Source of the DNA: a virus
Direction: 5' to 3' (one strand)
Virus record (IMG/VR): IMGVR_UViG_3300002835_000075
Location: 36,368 to 100,367 of that record
DNA: 64,000 bases
In this document: positions 15,108 through 25,084 of the stretch, in pieces
Layout of the letters: each line of letters starts with the position of its first letter
Numbering within the stretch: position 1 is the stretch's first letter
Position numbers and translations under genes: made by a program
The notes under the pieces: model-generated
What the model saw: the letters and a program-made list of their open reading frames with translations, nothing else
Told to the model about the DNA's origin: nothing
Databases searched by the model: none

Positions 15108-15842
15108 ATGGAATACAAAAACATTCTAAAGTCTTTCGAACAACAAGACGAGTTAAATCCCAAAATATGGAATAAAGAGAAAACTTTTTATTCTATGAAA
15201 CCTGAGGTTAGAGAACGTTTATTAGAAATTGCAAATCAATTTTTAGATTTTATTGGTGTTGAAATTTTGGTGACAGATATTGTTTTAACAGGTTCTTTGG
15301 CAAACTACAACTGGTCAAAATATTCTGACTTTGATATTCACATTATAGTAAATTATAATCAATTTCCCACTTCAAATGTGGAATTATATAAAGAGTTATT
15401 TAACTTGAAAAAAGTGTTATTTAACAATAATCACGATATAACTCTTTTTGGTTATGAAACCGAACTTTATGTTGAGGGTGAGGAAGATGCCCATTTCTCT
15501 ACTGGAGTCTATTCATTACTTTATGATGATTGGCAAAACAAACCTAAAAAAGAAGATGTCAAAATAGACAAACCTACCGTTGAAAGGAAGGCAAAACAAT
15601 GGATGGAAATAATTGATAGTGTATTAGAAAACATCAAAGATGAAGATGTGGATGTTGCCAAATCTTTAATTGAAAAATATAAAGAGAAGTTAAGGAAATT
15701 TAGAACGTGTGGACTTCAAAAAAACGGAGAATATTCTTCGGAAAATTTGGTATTTAAAATATTGAGAAGAAATGGTTATTTAGAAAAACTACGAAACTCT
15801 TCTAACGAAATTTTAGATAAAAAACTATCAATGAAACAATAA
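15108..15842 (+). CDS. Nucleotidyltransferase-fold protein (244 aa)
   Basis: The motif GSLANYNWSKYSDFDIHIIV (about residues 64-83) is the GS...DxD signature of the pol-beta nucleotidyltransferase superfamily, with a third acidic residue probably further on. The N-terminal helix and the lysine-rich C-terminal half may bind nucleic acid. Homologues are common near the head genes of T4-like phages. The substrate is unknown: tRNA, a protein or a small molecule are all possible. It has its own candidate late promoter. Confidence 0.7.
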   Translation: MEYKNILKSFEQQDELNPKIWNKEKTFYSMKPEVRERLLEIANQFLDFIGVEILVTDIVLTGSLANYNWSKYSDFDIHIIVNYNQFPTSNVELYKELFNLKKVLFNNNHDITLFGYETELYVEGEEDAHFSTGVYSLLYDDWQNKPKKEDVKIDKPTVERKAKQWMEIIDSVLENIKDEDVDVAKSLIEKYKEKLRKFRTCGLQKNGEYSSENLVFKILRRNGYLEKLRNSSNEILDKKLSMKQ

Positions 15843-15877
15843 ATAGATCTAAATCAAAATAATTTAATATTTTGATA

Positions 15878-15885
15878 TATTTATT
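15878..15885 (+). promoter_or_regulatory. Candidate late promoter TATTTATT
   Basis: 33 bases before the start at 15919. Confidence 0.45.
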
Positions 15886-15918
15886 AAGAAAAAATAATTT
15901 CTATTAAAATAAAAAAAC

Positions 15919-17358
15919 ATGGGAGGAATAAAACCTATTGGAAGTGAAAGACTTGAGGGGATGGATAAACTTAGACGAATCATGGAAATTGCTCGTTATA
16001 AAGAAAATATCCCTCAACAAGTAAATGAAACTAAATCCACAGAATATAGTATCAACTTGGCTGACGGTAATGTTTATCGTATTGAAAAAGAAAGACAAGG
16101 TTATATAATCAAATTGGCGATTAATGAATCTGAGTCTGAATATATTGAACCTATGAAGGCAAGAAGATATTATAACGCATACTCACAAGCTCTTAAACGA
16201 TTGAACTTGATGACCAAAGAAATCAACGTTCTACACGAAAATGAAGAAGGAACCTCGCTAATTGGCGAGCAAAAAAAAAAGTTCGTTCTAAAGACTAAAA
16301 AAAAGAAAGAATCTGATGAAGGTGGGGACACTACACCCCCTCCTCCACCTGCCGATATGGGAGCAACACCTCCTCCACCTGCCGATATGGGAGCAACACC
16401 TCCTCCACCGGCAGACATGGGTGCTGGAGCACCTCCACCGGCAGACATGGGTGCTGGAGCACCTCCTGAAATGGGTGGTGAAATGCCAACTGATATGGGT
16501 GGTGAAGAAAGTGGTGAAATGCCAACCGAAATGCCAACTGAAATGCCAACTGAAATAGAATCTGAAGAAGAAATTGATGTTGAGGAAAAACCAAAAGAAA
16601 AAAAAGTTTCAGATTTAAAACGAATTCAAATTTTGGTTGGAAAATTGGCACAAAAAATTAGATCCTACGAGGAAGAAAAGGATCTCTCAAACAAAGAAAT
16701 CAAGTATATTATCAACTCTATATTATCGGCAATTGATGTGGATGCCTTAGATGAAGATGACGTTGAGCAAATAATTTCTAAATTGGAAGGGTCAGAAGAA
16801 GAAGGTGAGGAAGAGGTTTCATTTGAAGAAGAAGATACTGAAGTTGAACCTGGCGTCTCTCCTGAACCACCACAAGAACCTGAAATGACCGAAGGTTACC
16901 CAAAATTTGTTGATGCGTTTAATGATTATATGGGTGGAGCCTTGGCTTCTGGTATGTCAAAAAAATTACAACACGAGGATATTTCAGAATTTGATGATGA
17001 CGAATATGGTCGTGAAAGAAGAAAAGGAAGAAAACATTATCCAAACGTCGATAGATTTGAACACGGAACATTTGCAGAATCAAAGGTGGATAAGTTATTA
17101 TCGAAGTATTTTATATTTACTGAATCCGAAGTAAAAAATTATGGGTTAAAAAAAGAAAGAAAAACAAATGAGACTTACAAATTAAACAAACAAAATATTG
17201 TAAGATTATCTGAATCTACCGAACAATTAAATACCGCATTAGATTATATTAGAGAAAACCCAAGAGTGAAACTTATGGGTCTATCAACAAAAGGTAATTT
17301 GATTTTTAAAGAAGGTATCAACGAAGTAAAAATAACTAAATCGGGTAAATTGATATGA
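15919..17358 (+). CDS. Virion-region protein with Pro-Ala-Met-Gly repeats (479 aa)
   Basis: Three parts are visible: a basic N-terminal domain (about 1-130, rich in Tyr and Arg); a low-complexity linker of PPPPADMGA repeats changing to an acidic EMPTEMPTE run (about 135-230); and an acidic helical C-terminal half. Near the end are FTESEV and LSESTEQ, possible prohead-protease sites. No domain is recognised. Its place ahead of the terminase suggests a head-associated or core protein. The TGA stop overlaps the next start (ATGA). Confidence 0.6.
   Translation: MGGIKPIGSERLEGMDKLRRIMEIARYKENIPQQVNETKSTEYSINLADGNVYRIEKERQGYIIKLAINESESEYIEPMKARRYYNAYSQALKRLNLMTKEINVLHENEEGTSLIGEQKKKFVLKTKKKKESDEGGDTTPPPPPADMGATPPPPADMGATPPPPADMGAGAPPPADMGAGAPPEMGGEMPTDMGGEESGEMPTEMPTEMPTEIESEEEIDVEEKPKEKKVSDLKRIQILVGKLAQKIRSYEEEKDLSNKEIKYIINSILSAIDVDALDEDDVEQIISKLEGSEEEGEEEVSFEEEDTEVEPGVSPEPPQEPEMTEGYPKFVDAFNDYMGGALASGMSKKLQHEDISEFDDDEYGRERRKGRKHYPNVDRFEHGTFAESKVDKLLSKYFIFTESEVKNYGLKKERKTNETYKLNKQNIVRLSESTEQLNTALDYIRENPRVKLMGLSTKGNLIFKEGINEVKITKSGKLI
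16337..16466 (+). repeat. Tandem repeats of about 27 bases encoding PPPADMGA
   Basis: Four to five near-identical units inside the 479-residue protein gene. The unit can expand or contract without changing the frame. Confidence 0.8.
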
Positions 17359-17762
17359 ATTATTTAGTTTATATAAATGGACTTGGACCCAACTATAAGG
17401 GTGATAATATTTATGAATTTATATTTTCTGATACGTTAGAAGTTTTTGGTGAAAATTGGGAATCAAAACCTGCTAATGGTTATCCATCACCTCCCGATTT
17501 AGAATATATTAAAAAAGTTGGAACCTTAATTAATGAGAAAGTTGAGTTTGACTTGGTTCAAGACTCTGATGTATTTTCGGTGATCGATTCCATGGATGGA
17601 GTAATTGCATTAGGGTGGGAAAAAGAAGACAACGAAAAAGATTTTTCAATAATTAAAAGATTGGTTTTTCATTTCGGAGAAAACGAAAATAGTGTTAAAG
17701 ACAAACTATATGAAAGAGATATAGTATTACAATTTGAAAAAGAAGTTGTTTATGAAAAATAA
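17355..17762 (+). CDS. Conserved-looking phage protein (135 aa)
   Basis: Starts inside the stop of the upstream gene (ATGA) and overlaps the next gene by 11 bases, so the three form a translational unit. The protein is acidic and mixed alpha/beta, with no membrane segment (YLVYINGLGPNYKGDNIYEF at the start). I do not recognise the family. The position directly before the terminase region suggests a role in head completion or packaging, but this is context only. Confidence 0.6.
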   Translation: MNYLVYINGLGPNYKGDNIYEFIFSDTLEVFGENWESKPANGYPSPPDLEYIKKVGTLINEKVEFDLVQDSDVFSVIDSMDGVIALGWEKEDNEKDFSIIKRLVFHFGENENSVKDKLYERDIVLQFEKEVVYEK

Positions 17763-18588
17763 TAAAAAAATTAATTTTCTTATTGAAAGTGGGGTGTCCA
17801 AAAACACCATTTCAAAAATGAATGAAAATCAAATAAACCTTATGGTTGAAAGATTTAAAAAGTTAAAAAAACAGGAAAATAAAGAAGCGGTTGTCAAGAC
17901 CACAATTCCTCCTGGTGAAAAAATTACTGCCGATTTAGCAGACGTTCAAAAAACAGGTATTAGTGTTGATGGGACAAATATATCAATGCAAGGTGGTAAA
18001 GTTGTTATTAGAAAAGGTGGTGAAAAAACAGAAGAAATAACGGAAGGTGATGTTGATAATGTTTCGTCAGCAAACGCTCAAGGTGATGTTGAGTTACAAA
18101 AATATACAGGTCAAGAAGCCCCACATATGGCAAGTGATATGGCCCCCGATGGTATGGATGACGATTCAGATACTGATAGATCTGATATGGGTATGTCAGA
18201 ATCTACATTAAACGAAAAGTTCGAATCTAAGGCTCAACAAGGTTTATTTTGGGCACGATGTAATAAGTGTTCTTCAAAAGATTGTAAGTGGTGTAAAATG
18301 GCAAAAGAATTTTCTGACTCAACGTCAAAAAAACAATACAAGACCATGCCGGAAAAAAAACACCCCGAAAAAACGGTAAAATACAAAAAGAAAAAAACAA
18401 ACGAGGAAACACAAAAATTTCTTGAAAATCAAATATTAAAAATGTTGGAGGAAGAAAAAAGAAAACAAACGAAAAAAAAGAAATCTGAAAATATGATTTT
18501 AAAAAACCCAAAAAAAGTAACGATGTTTTCCGACGAAGCCCCAATGCAATTACCATTAGGTAAAATGTTCTCTATTGGTTTTAAGTAA
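17752..18588 (+). CDS. Head-region protein with four-cysteine cluster (278 aa)
   Basis: The preferred start is the ATG at 17752 (MKNNKKINFLIESGVS), which gives the LIE-site leader seen elsewhere. An ATG at 17734 is possible. The middle is beta-prone (GEKITADLADVQKTGISVDG). A CxxC...CxxC cluster (CNKCSSKDCKWC) near residues 165-176 looks like a small zinc-binding knuckle. The C-terminal third is very lysine-rich, suitable for DNA contact. It is translated with the 135-residue protein and ends just before the terminase gene. Confidence 0.55.
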   Translation: MKNNKKINFLIESGVSKNTISKMNENQINLMVERFKKLKKQENKEAVVKTTIPPGEKITADLADVQKTGISVDGTNISMQGGKVVIRKGGEKTEEITEGDVDNVSSANAQGDVELQKYTGQEAPHMASDMAPDGMDDDSDTDRSDMGMSESTLNEKFESKAQQGLFWARCNKCSSKDCKWCKMAKEFSDSTSKKQYKTMPEKKHPEKTVKYKKKKTNEETQKFLENQILKMLEEEKRKQTKKKKSENMILKNPKKVTMFSDEAPMQLPLGKMFSIGFK

Positions 18589-18614
18589 TCTTTACAACAA
18601 AAGTCCTGAAATGA

Positions 18615-18622
18615 TATTTATA
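18615..18622 (+). promoter_or_regulatory. Candidate late promoter TATTTATA
   Basis: 4 bases before the terminase start at 18627. Confidence 0.4.
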
Positions 18623-18626
18623 TCAT

Positions 18627-20405
18627 ATGGGTTTAACTAAAGAACAAGTAATGATCGAATATGTGAAGTGTCTTCAAGATACCCCATATGCTCTTCGAAC
18701 ATACTTACAAACATACGACAATACGGTTTCTAAATACGTTCCTTTGGAATTGTTTCCAGATCAAATTTCACTTCTAAAAGACTATGAGGATTACGAAGAA
18801 AATATTGCCTTGAAATATAGACAAGCTGGAGTTTCTACCGTAACCGCAGCTTGGATTTCAAAAAGATTGGTATTTGCCAAGAAAAATCAACCTGAAAAAA
18901 TATTGATTATTGCCAACAAACTTGATACGTCAATGGAAATGGCAAATAAAATTAGAGCATTTGTTGATCAATGGCCATCTTGGGTTGGCGCTGGTTTTGC
19001 TGCCGAAAAAAATTCACAAAGACATTACAAACTAACAAATGGGTCCGAAGTTAAGGCGGTTGCAACATCAAAAGATGCACTTCGTGGATTTACACCAACT
19101 ATTCTTGTATTCGATGAGGCGGCGTTTATTGAGGCCGATAGTGATTTCTGGGCTGCCTGTATGGCGTCCTTATCTACGGGTGGTAAGGTAATCGTGGTTT
19201 CTACTCCTAACGGATACGACCCAATTTATTATGAAATATATGATCAGTCATTAAAGGGAATGAACAATTTCAAAATCTCTGAAATGTTTTGGTATAGAGA
19301 CCCAAGATATGCAAAAGATCTTTATTTAGTTCCCACCGATGATTTGATACATTACCTTTTAAATAAAGAAGAATTTGATGATTCAAAAAATGTTTCTTTT
19401 GCACATGTCGATCCATATGAGAGAGATTATCAAGAATTACAAATGTTTTTTAATCAAGGATATAAACCATGTTCATCTTGGTATGAAAAAATGGTTAAAA
19501 AACTTAAATACGATAAAAGAAAAATTAATCAGGAGTTAAATTGTGAGTTTCTTGGGTCGGGAGATAATGTTTTTGATAACAAACAACTTGAAGATATTAA
19601 AAATAACTCGTTAATGGATGCCCCTTCTAAATTAATGGGTAACGCTTTATGGATATGGAAAGAACCGATAGAAGGTCATAAATACATTATGGGGGTCGAC
19701 GTTTCTCGTGGGGATAGTGAAGACTTTTCATCAATTCAAGTTATCGATTTTGATGAGAGAGAACAAGTTTTAGAATATGTTGGAAAAATACCTCCTGATA
19801 CTTTGGCTGAGGTTGCTTATAAGTGGGGAATGATGTATAACGCCTTTGTGGTTGTCGATATTACCGGAGGTATGGGTATAACAACGGTTAGAAAAATGCA
19901 AGAACTTGGATACAAAAGTTTATATGTTGATGGGATTGATCCGTTTAATGTGTGGGCGGTAAATAAAACTTCTGCAGAAAAAATTCCTGGCATAAACTTT
20001 AATAATAAACGAGTTCAAATAATTGCCGCTTTTGAGGAGTGGGTTAGACACAAATTTAAAATAAGAAGTATTCGTTTGTATAACGAGATGAATACTTTCG
20101 TATATATCAACGGAAGACCAGACCATCAAAAAGGACAGCATGATGACCTTATTATGGGTATATCTATGGCAATTTATATTGCAGAATCTTCCTTTTCTAA
20201 ATTAGAAAAGGCGACTGAACAAGCAAAAATTATGATCGATTCATGGGCAATTGTAAATAACGAATCAGTTAAAAAGGAAACACATTTTGACCCCATGATT
20301 CCAAATCAAAACTTTTTGAATGAAAGGTCATCAATAAACAATAATGGTGCATCAAAGGACGACTATCAAAAATACGGATGGTTATTTGGTGGTATAATAA
20401 GATAA
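18627..20405 (+). CDS. Terminase large subunit, T4 gp17-like (592 aa)
   Basis: The DNA-packaging motor: an ATPase that drives DNA into the prohead and a nuclease that cuts the concatemer. The ATPase half has RQAGVST (65-71) as the T4-style Walker A variant and FDEAAF (161-166) as Walker B with the catalytic Glu. The RNase H-like nuclease half has GVDVSRGDS (near residue 357), VDITGGMG and HDDLIMG (near 506) carrying the acidic metal ligands. The length is close to T4 gp17. No small subunit is recognised in the window. The next gene starts 4 bases later. Confidence 0.95.
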   Translation: MGLTKEQVMIEYVKCLQDTPYALRTYLQTYDNTVSKYVPLELFPDQISLLKDYEDYEENIALKYRQAGVSTVTAAWISKRLVFAKKNQPEKILIIANKLDTSMEMANKIRAFVDQWPSWVGAGFAAEKNSQRHYKLTNGSEVKAVATSKDALRGFTPTILVFDEAAFIEADSDFWAACMASLSTGGKVIVVSTPNGYDPIYYEIYDQSLKGMNNFKISEMFWYRDPRYAKDLYLVPTDDLIHYLLNKEEFDDSKNVSFAHVDPYERDYQELQMFFNQGYKPCSSWYEKMVKKLKYDKRKINQELNCEFLGSGDNVFDNKQLEDIKNNSLMDAPSKLMGNALWIWKEPIEGHKYIMGVDVSRGDSEDFSSIQVIDFDEREQVLEYVGKIPPDTLAEVAYKWGMMYNAFVVVDITGGMGITTVRKMQELGYKSLYVDGIDPFNVWAVNKTSAEKIPGINFNNKRVQIIAAFEEWVRHKFKIRSIRLYNEMNTFVYINGRPDHQKGQHDDLIMGISMAIYIAESSFSKLEKATEQAKIMIDSWAIVNNESVKKETHFDPMIPNQNFLNERSSINNNGASKDDYQKYGWLFGGIIR

Positions 20406-20409
20406 AAAA

Positions 20410-21330
20410 ATGGGATTAGATTTTAGAAAAACTTCAGGACGAATTGCTAATGGGTCAAAACTTGTTGTGCCAGGACAAATCACTACAGGACAAAAGGTAT
20501 TTCAACCTACGTTTCAATACAAAAAATCTGCCCCAAGAGATATCGTTTTATTAGAACAAATATTACCATTTTTAACACCAGACCCAACTCCAACACCAAC
20601 TATAACACCGACTAAAACCCCAACACCTACACCAAGTGTGACATCAACAATAACTCCTACCCCAACTATAACTCCAACAGTAACACCTTCAATCACACTA
20701 ACTAGCACACCAACCCTTACACCAACACCAACTGTCACATTAACACCAACGAATTCACCGACCCTTACACCTACCCCGACCCTTACACCAACACCAACCG
20801 TTACATTAACACCAACAAATACACCAACCGTTACACCAACTATTACACCAACAAATACAGTTACACCAACTATTACACCAACAAATACAGTCACACCAAC
20901 AAATACAGTCACACCAACACCAAGCCCTATTGTAGGATATCTCAGTGTTCGAGTTGCCGCGGACTCATTTATTCCATCCACAGATGCGACTGTATGGTAT
21001 GCAATATCTGCAACATATGACGGAACGCAACCATTCCCACTTGGACAAACATGGTTACAGTTAGGCTTATCACAAACTTTACCTTTTTGTCCATCTAACA
21101 CTTTATATGGAACAATAACGGTTCCTGTTGGTTCGTTTGTTTATGTCCAAGTAAGAGATAGTTCAGGAACTAATATATATTTGACAACAAATAACTTTAC
21201 GAGTTCGAATCCATGTTTATTCCCATCGTTTACTACACCTTATACAGACGGTTTTTCTATGGGAAGCCCAAGTTCGAGTAGTAAAACATATAAAATTTCA
21301 AATCCAATAACAACAACACCCGCACCATAA
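20410..21330 (+). CDS. Thr-Pro repeat surface or fibre-like protein (306 aa)
   Basis: A short N-terminal segment (1-56) is followed by a TPTPT-type linker (about 58-175) and a C-terminal beta-rich domain (about 176-306) of Ig-like character with two cysteines. Thr-Pro linkers of this type hold apart domains on the virion surface. The gene sits between terminase and portal, where T4 has its tail sheath and tube genes. The same linker style recurs in the genes at 56957 and 59141. No signal peptide is visible. Function is inferred as a decoration or adhesion protein. Confidence 0.6.
   Translation: MGLDFRKTSGRIANGSKLVVPGQITTGQKVFQPTFQYKKSAPRDIVLLEQILPFLTPDPTPTPTITPTKTPTPTPSVTSTITPTPTITPTVTPSITLTSTPTLTPTPTVTLTPTNSPTLTPTPTLTPTPTVTLTPTNTPTVTPTITPTNTVTPTITPTNTVTPTNTVTPTPSPIVGYLSVRVAADSFIPSTDATVWYAISATYDGTQPFPLGQTWLQLGLSQTLPFCPSNTLYGTITVPVGSFVYVQVRDSSGTNIYLTTNNFTSSNPCLFPSFTTPYTDGFSMGSPSSSSKTYKISNPITTTPAP
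20583..20932 (+). repeat. Thr-Pro coding repeats
   Basis: Degenerate short repeats of ACACCAAC type encoding alternating Thr and Pro with inserted I, V, N, L or K. The long antisense frame over it, with a Gly-Val pattern, is a shadow. Confidence 0.8.
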
Positions 21331-21351
21331 TTATATAAAACACTATTGAAA

Positions 21352-21359
21352 TATTTATA
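21352..21359 (+). promoter_or_regulatory. Candidate late promoter TATTTATA
   Basis: 20 bases before the portal gene at 21380. Confidence 0.5.
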
Positions 21360-21379
21360 TCTATAGTTAAATTATTAAT

Positions 21380-24148
21380 ATGGAAAATAACAATCAAAAT
21401 CTAACAGTTTGGCAAAAACTTTCCAAGACTTTTGGTCCTGATAGCACCTTAGGTCAAGGAAGACCAGACTACAAACTAGATAAAAAAGAAATTTTAAAAA
21501 CTCAAGATAAAGCTGAGTATGAAAGGGCAAAACTCCAAAATCAACAATCTTTATATCTAAGCACCAATTGGGCGAAAGTTGAAAACAATTTATATACCCA
21601 AGCGGTTTATTATGAACCAACAAGATTGGCGGCGTTTTACGATTACGAATCAATGGAATATTGTTTGGCGGGAGATACTAAAATTGCAACCCCGAACGGT
21701 TTTATCACAATTAAAGAGTTATCGGAAAAAGGTAGGGATTATGAATTTATTACTTATGCATATGATCATAACCTTAAAAAAGTAGTTCCCGCAGTAGCTA
21801 GAAACGCCCATTATACTAGAGATGAAATGACATATAAAGTCACGTTTGATGACGGTAGTCATATTATTGCAACATGGGAACACCAATTTATGAAAAGAGA
21901 TGGTTCATTTGAACGGGTTATGAATTTAAAGCCTGGAGATTCAATGATGCCATTTTATCGTAAATCTTTTTATAATAACAAGAAATATAATTGGGTTTAC
22001 ACTTGTAATTCTGTAGAGGGTCATAATGGTTGGGTTTCAGAACACAATTTAGTTGCTGAATGGTTTTATGATGTTAAAGTAAACGAAGACGAGGAAGTGC
22101 ATCATATTGATTTTGATGGTAAAAATAATTTACCTGAAAACCTACAAATAATGAAGATATCTGAACACAGAGCATATCATGCAAGACTAAATAACGAAAA
22201 ATTATGGTCTAATCCTGATTATAGAAACAAAATGTCTGAAGTCGCAAAAAGAAAGGGTAAATTAGTTTGGGGTGGAAGACGAAGTGGTGATAAAAATCCA
22301 GCTTACATAAAAATAGGTTGGGATAACATTATTGAAACTGCAAGAAAAATAAAAACCTTGAAGGGAACCGCTAAACAATTAAATGTATCTTACCGAAAGT
22401 TACAAAGAGAAATCGTTTCAAATGGATATCAAGATTGGGGAACTTTTTTAACCGCATACGGAATACAGAAATCACCATACTCAACAGCTAAAGCAAAAAA
22501 AGATATAATTAACTTAAACCATAAAATAGTATCAATTGAACCTCATGGTGTTGTGCCTGTTTATGATTTGACTGTTCCTGGATATAAAAATTTTGCTACA
22601 GACTCAATTTTTTCACATAACACTCCCGAAATCTCAACCGCACTTGACATATACGCTGAAGAATCAACTACCCCAGATCAAAATGGTTATATTTTACAAG
22701 TATATTCTGAATCAAAAAGAATCAAAAGTATTTTAGTTGATTTATTTGTTAATACATTAGACATAAACACTAATTTACCGATGTGGATTAGAAACATGTG
22801 TAAATATGGTGATAATTTTGTTTATCTGAAATTAGACCCTGAAAAAGGGGTTACAGGATGCCTTCAATTACCAAACATCGAAATCGAAAGATTAGAAAGA
22901 GGTATTGATTCAAGAACATATAACGCGACAATTAATGTTAATAGAAAGGCCTTGAAATTTGCGTGGAAAGCAAGGGAAGCCGAATTTAATACTTGGGAGG
23001 TTGCCCACTTTAGATTGTTGGGTGATGATAGAAAACTTCCTTATGGAACATCAATGTTAGAAAAGGCTCGTCGTATTTGGAAACAATTAGTATTGTCTGA
23101 AGATGCGATGTTAATCTATAGAACATCAAGAGCACCCGAAAGGAGAGTTTTCAAAGTTTTCGTTGGTAACATGGATGACAAAGATGTTGAGCCATATGTT
23201 CAAAGAGTTGCAAACAAATTTAAAAGAGATCAAATTGTTGATAGAAAAACAGGAAATGTGGATTTAAGATTTAACCAAATGGCAGTGGATCAAGATTATT
23301 TTATTCCTGTAAGAGACGCCGCTCAAGCAAGTCCAATTGAGACATTACCGGGAGCAACTAACCTTTCAGAAATCGCAGATATTGAGTATATCCAAAAGAA
23401 ATTGGTTACAGCACTTCGTATTCCTAAAGCGTATTTAGGTTTTGAGGAACCTGTAGGTGATGGTAAAAACTTATCACTATTGGATATTCGTTTTGCAAGA
23501 ACAATCAATAGAATTCAAAAATCGGCAATTGCTGAGATGAATAAAATTGCAATCATTCACTTATTTCTTATGGGATTTGAGGATGAGTTATCAAACTTTA
23601 CGTTACAACTTACAAACCCATCTAAACAAGCAGATTTATTAATGATTGACGTTTGGAAAGAAAAGGTGATATTATATAAAGATATGGTGTCTGAAATTGC
23701 TAAATCAATTCAGCCTACTTCAGCAACATGGGCGAAAAAACATATTTTTGGTTTTTCTGATGATGAAATCAAAGTCGAACTTAACCAAATCAGAATGGAA
23801 CGAGCAGTTGCCGCTGAACTTGATAATACGGCAACTATTATTACAAAAACAGGTATTTTTGATACGGTTGATAGATTATACAAAACCGTAACTGGAGGAA
23901 CTGCATCTGCAGGAGGAGCTGCCGCTCCACCAGCGGGAGGAGAAGGAGGAGCACCACCTCCACCACCAGCGGGAGGAGAAGAAGGAGGAGCACCCCCAAT
24001 TCCTGAATCAATAAGAAAGGATAAAAACAAACTCATATTAGAATCAGAAATTGATGATTTTGATGAAGACGAATTTTTAGATTTTCAAAAAGTTAATAAC
24101 ACTTTAGGTGAGGTAACCGATGAATTATCAAAACTTTTAGGTGATTAA
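21380..24148 (+). CDS. Portal protein, T4 gp20-like, interrupted by an intein (922 aa precursor)
   Basis: The exteins (residues 1-94 and 415-922) join to a 602-residue portal protein, the dodecameric ring at the capsid vertex through which DNA passes. Portal features include TPEISTALDIYAEES at the junction, the helical stem region, LGFEEPVGDGKNLSL and an acidic C-terminus after a Gly/Pro/Ala-rich linker (about 845-880). The intein lies just before the conserved TPEISTALD segment, a functionally important site, as is usual. Without splicing the portal would be inactive. The order terminase, portal, protease, scaffold, capsid is that of T4. Confidence 0.9.
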   Translation: MENNNQNLTVWQKLSKTFGPDSTLGQGRPDYKLDKKEILKTQDKAEYERAKLQNQQSLYLSTNWAKVENNLYTQAVYYEPTRLAAFYDYESMEYCLAGDTKIATPNGFITIKELSEKGRDYEFITYAYDHNLKKVVPAVARNAHYTRDEMTYKVTFDDGSHIIATWEHQFMKRDGSFERVMNLKPGDSMMPFYRKSFYNNKKYNWVYTCNSVEGHNGWVSEHNLVAEWFYDVKVNEDEEVHHIDFDGKNNLPENLQIMKISEHRAYHARLNNEKLWSNPDYRNKMSEVAKRKGKLVWGGRRSGDKNPAYIKIGWDNIIETARKIKTLKGTAKQLNVSYRKLQREIVSNGYQDWGTFLTAYGIQKSPYSTAKAKKDIINLNHKIVSIEPHGVVPVYDLTVPGYKNFATDSIFSHNTPEISTALDIYAEESTTPDQNGYILQVYSESKRIKSILVDLFVNTLDINTNLPMWIRNMCKYGDNFVYLKLDPEKGVTGCLQLPNIEIERLERGIDSRTYNATINVNRKALKFAWKAREAEFNTWEVAHFRLLGDDRKLPYGTSMLEKARRIWKQLVLSEDAMLIYRTSRAPERRVFKVFVGNMDDKDVEPYVQRVANKFKRDQIVDRKTGNVDLRFNQMAVDQDYFIPVRDAAQASPIETLPGATNLSEIADIEYIQKKLVTALRIPKAYLGFEEPVGDGKNLSLLDIRFARTINRIQKSAIAEMNKIAIIHLFLMGFEDELSNFTLQLTNPSKQADLLMIDVWKEKVILYKDMVSEIAKSIQPTSATWAKKHIFGFSDDEIKVELNQIRMERAVAAELDNTATIITKTGIFDTVDRLYKTVTGGTASAGGAAAPPAGGEGGAPPPPPAGGEEGGAPPIPESIRKDKNKLILESEIDDFDEDEFLDFQKVNNTLGEVTDELSKLLGD
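21662..22621 (+). mobile_element. Intein with HNH homing endonuclease in the portal gene (320 aa)
   Basis: Splice signals are intact. Block A starts with Cys95 (CLAGDTKIATPNG). Block B has the ATWEHQF Thr-His motif. Block F is VPVYDLTVPGYKNFAT. Block G is DSIFSHN, ending at Asn414, with Thr415 as the +1 nucleophile. An HNH nuclease motif sits inside (EVHHIDFDGKNNLPENLQ), followed by a helix-turn-helix-like segment (GTAKQLNVSYRKLQ) that may give DNA specificity. It should self-splice and home into inteinless portal alleles. Confidence 0.92.
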
Positions 24149-24161
24149 TTTTTTTATTAGA

Positions 24162-24169
24162 TATTTATA
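24162..24169 (+). promoter_or_regulatory. Candidate late promoter TATTTATA
   Basis: 15 bases before the start at 24185. Confidence 0.5.
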
Positions 24170-24184
24170 TAACAAAAAGAAATT

Positions 24185-24898
24185 ATGATTGGGGAATTAA
24201 AATCAAAAATAGAAAAATATTTAACGGAATCTTATAAAAAAAATAATTTAAAAGATAATTTATTTGTCTTTGAGGAATTAGTCCTTAAAAACAAAAATAT
24301 TTCCAAAATATTTTATTTATATGATGAACTACAACAACCAAAGGGTTTGTCTGAGTCATTAGCCAACGAATTTATTTTTGAATCAATAACGGCATACGAA
24401 AATTTAATTAACAAAGTAACACCAACACAAATTAGAGAAATAAAAGCTTGGGTTGGTCATGTTAAATGTGAAAACAAATACAAAAATATTGATGATCTTT
24501 TCTCAAAGAACGTCCTAACTTTAGAAAACAAAATTAAAAGTAAAAAAGTAATCTTGGAAAGTCTAAAATCAAAAGGACAAACCCAAAAAGAAATAATCAA
24601 TGTTCCTTTAAAATCTATGGTGAATGTTGCAAATAAAACAATTGATAGTTTTTTATCTTCTTTAAATGAAAATGAAAGAAAAGAATTGAAGGTTTTGTTA
24701 TCAACGCCAAAAGAAACTTTGATAGAAAACTATAACAAAGAGAAAAAAATAGTTTTAGAAAAATTATCGAACAAAAAACAAAATGAAACAGATAAAGAAA
24801 CTATAAACACGATCGATCAAGTGTTAAGTAAAATTCAAACAGAATCTTTTTCAGAACTTAATTATTACAAATTAAAAAATTTAAACGAAGGTCTTTAA
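24185..24898 (+). CDS. Helical head-region protein (237 aa)
   Basis: A lysine- and glutamate-rich, almost entirely helical protein. The N-terminus (MIGELKSKIEKYLTESYKKN) has an LTE site after a basic helix. Similar xxE sites appear later (SLSESL, ILESL, TESFSEL). The position between portal and protease and the coiled-coil composition suit a prohead core or internal protein, parts of which would be cleaved during maturation. No family is recognised. It is convergent with the bS21 gene, and the two overlap by 18 bases. Confidence 0.6.
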   Translation: MIGELKSKIEKYLTESYKKNNLKDNLFVFEELVLKNKNISKIFYLYDELQQPKGLSESLANEFIFESITAYENLINKVTPTQIREIKAWVGHVKCENKYKNIDDLFSKNVLTLENKIKSKKVILESLKSKGQTQKEIINVPLKSMVNVANKTIDSFLSSLNENERKELKVLLSTPKETLIENYNKEKKIVLEKLSNKKQNETDKETINTIDQVLSKIQTESFSELNYYKLKNLNEGL

Positions 24899-25066
24899 TT
24901 TTTGATTAAAAATTGCCCGTTTTAATTTTAATCTTTTTTTTATAGATTTTTTTACAAATTCTTTCCTTTCAAAAAGAATCAGATTTTGTTTCGTCTTATT
25001 TACCTTTGATTTTAAGTCTTTAATTGACTTTTCAACATTTCCTTTTTTTACCTCAACTTTCAACAT
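24881..25066 (-). CDS. rpsU: Ribosomal protein bS21 (61 aa)
   Basis: The start at 25066 gives MLKVEVKKGNVEKSIKDLKS, then FERKEFVKKSIKKRLKLKRA, the bS21 pattern (short strand, helix, FVKxS, very basic helix). The length of about 60 residues is normal. A longer frame back to 25126 adds unrelated residues and is rejected. bS21 sits on the 30S platform near the 3' end of 16S rRNA. In Bacteroidetes it helps hide the anti-Shine-Dalgarno. Phage bS21 is known from freshwater phages. It is alone on the minus strand within the head genes, behind a host-type promoter. Confidence 0.85.
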   Translation of the reverse strand: MLKVEVKKGNVEKSIKDLKSKVNKTKQNLILFERKEFVKKSIKKRLKLKRAIFNQKLKTFV

Positions 25067-25084
25067 ACAATTAAATATTTGATT

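Noticed and set aside
20514-21101. Minus-strand frame with long Gly-Val repeats
   Set aside because: It is the reverse complement of Thr-Pro codons. The same artefact appears at 59851-60222.
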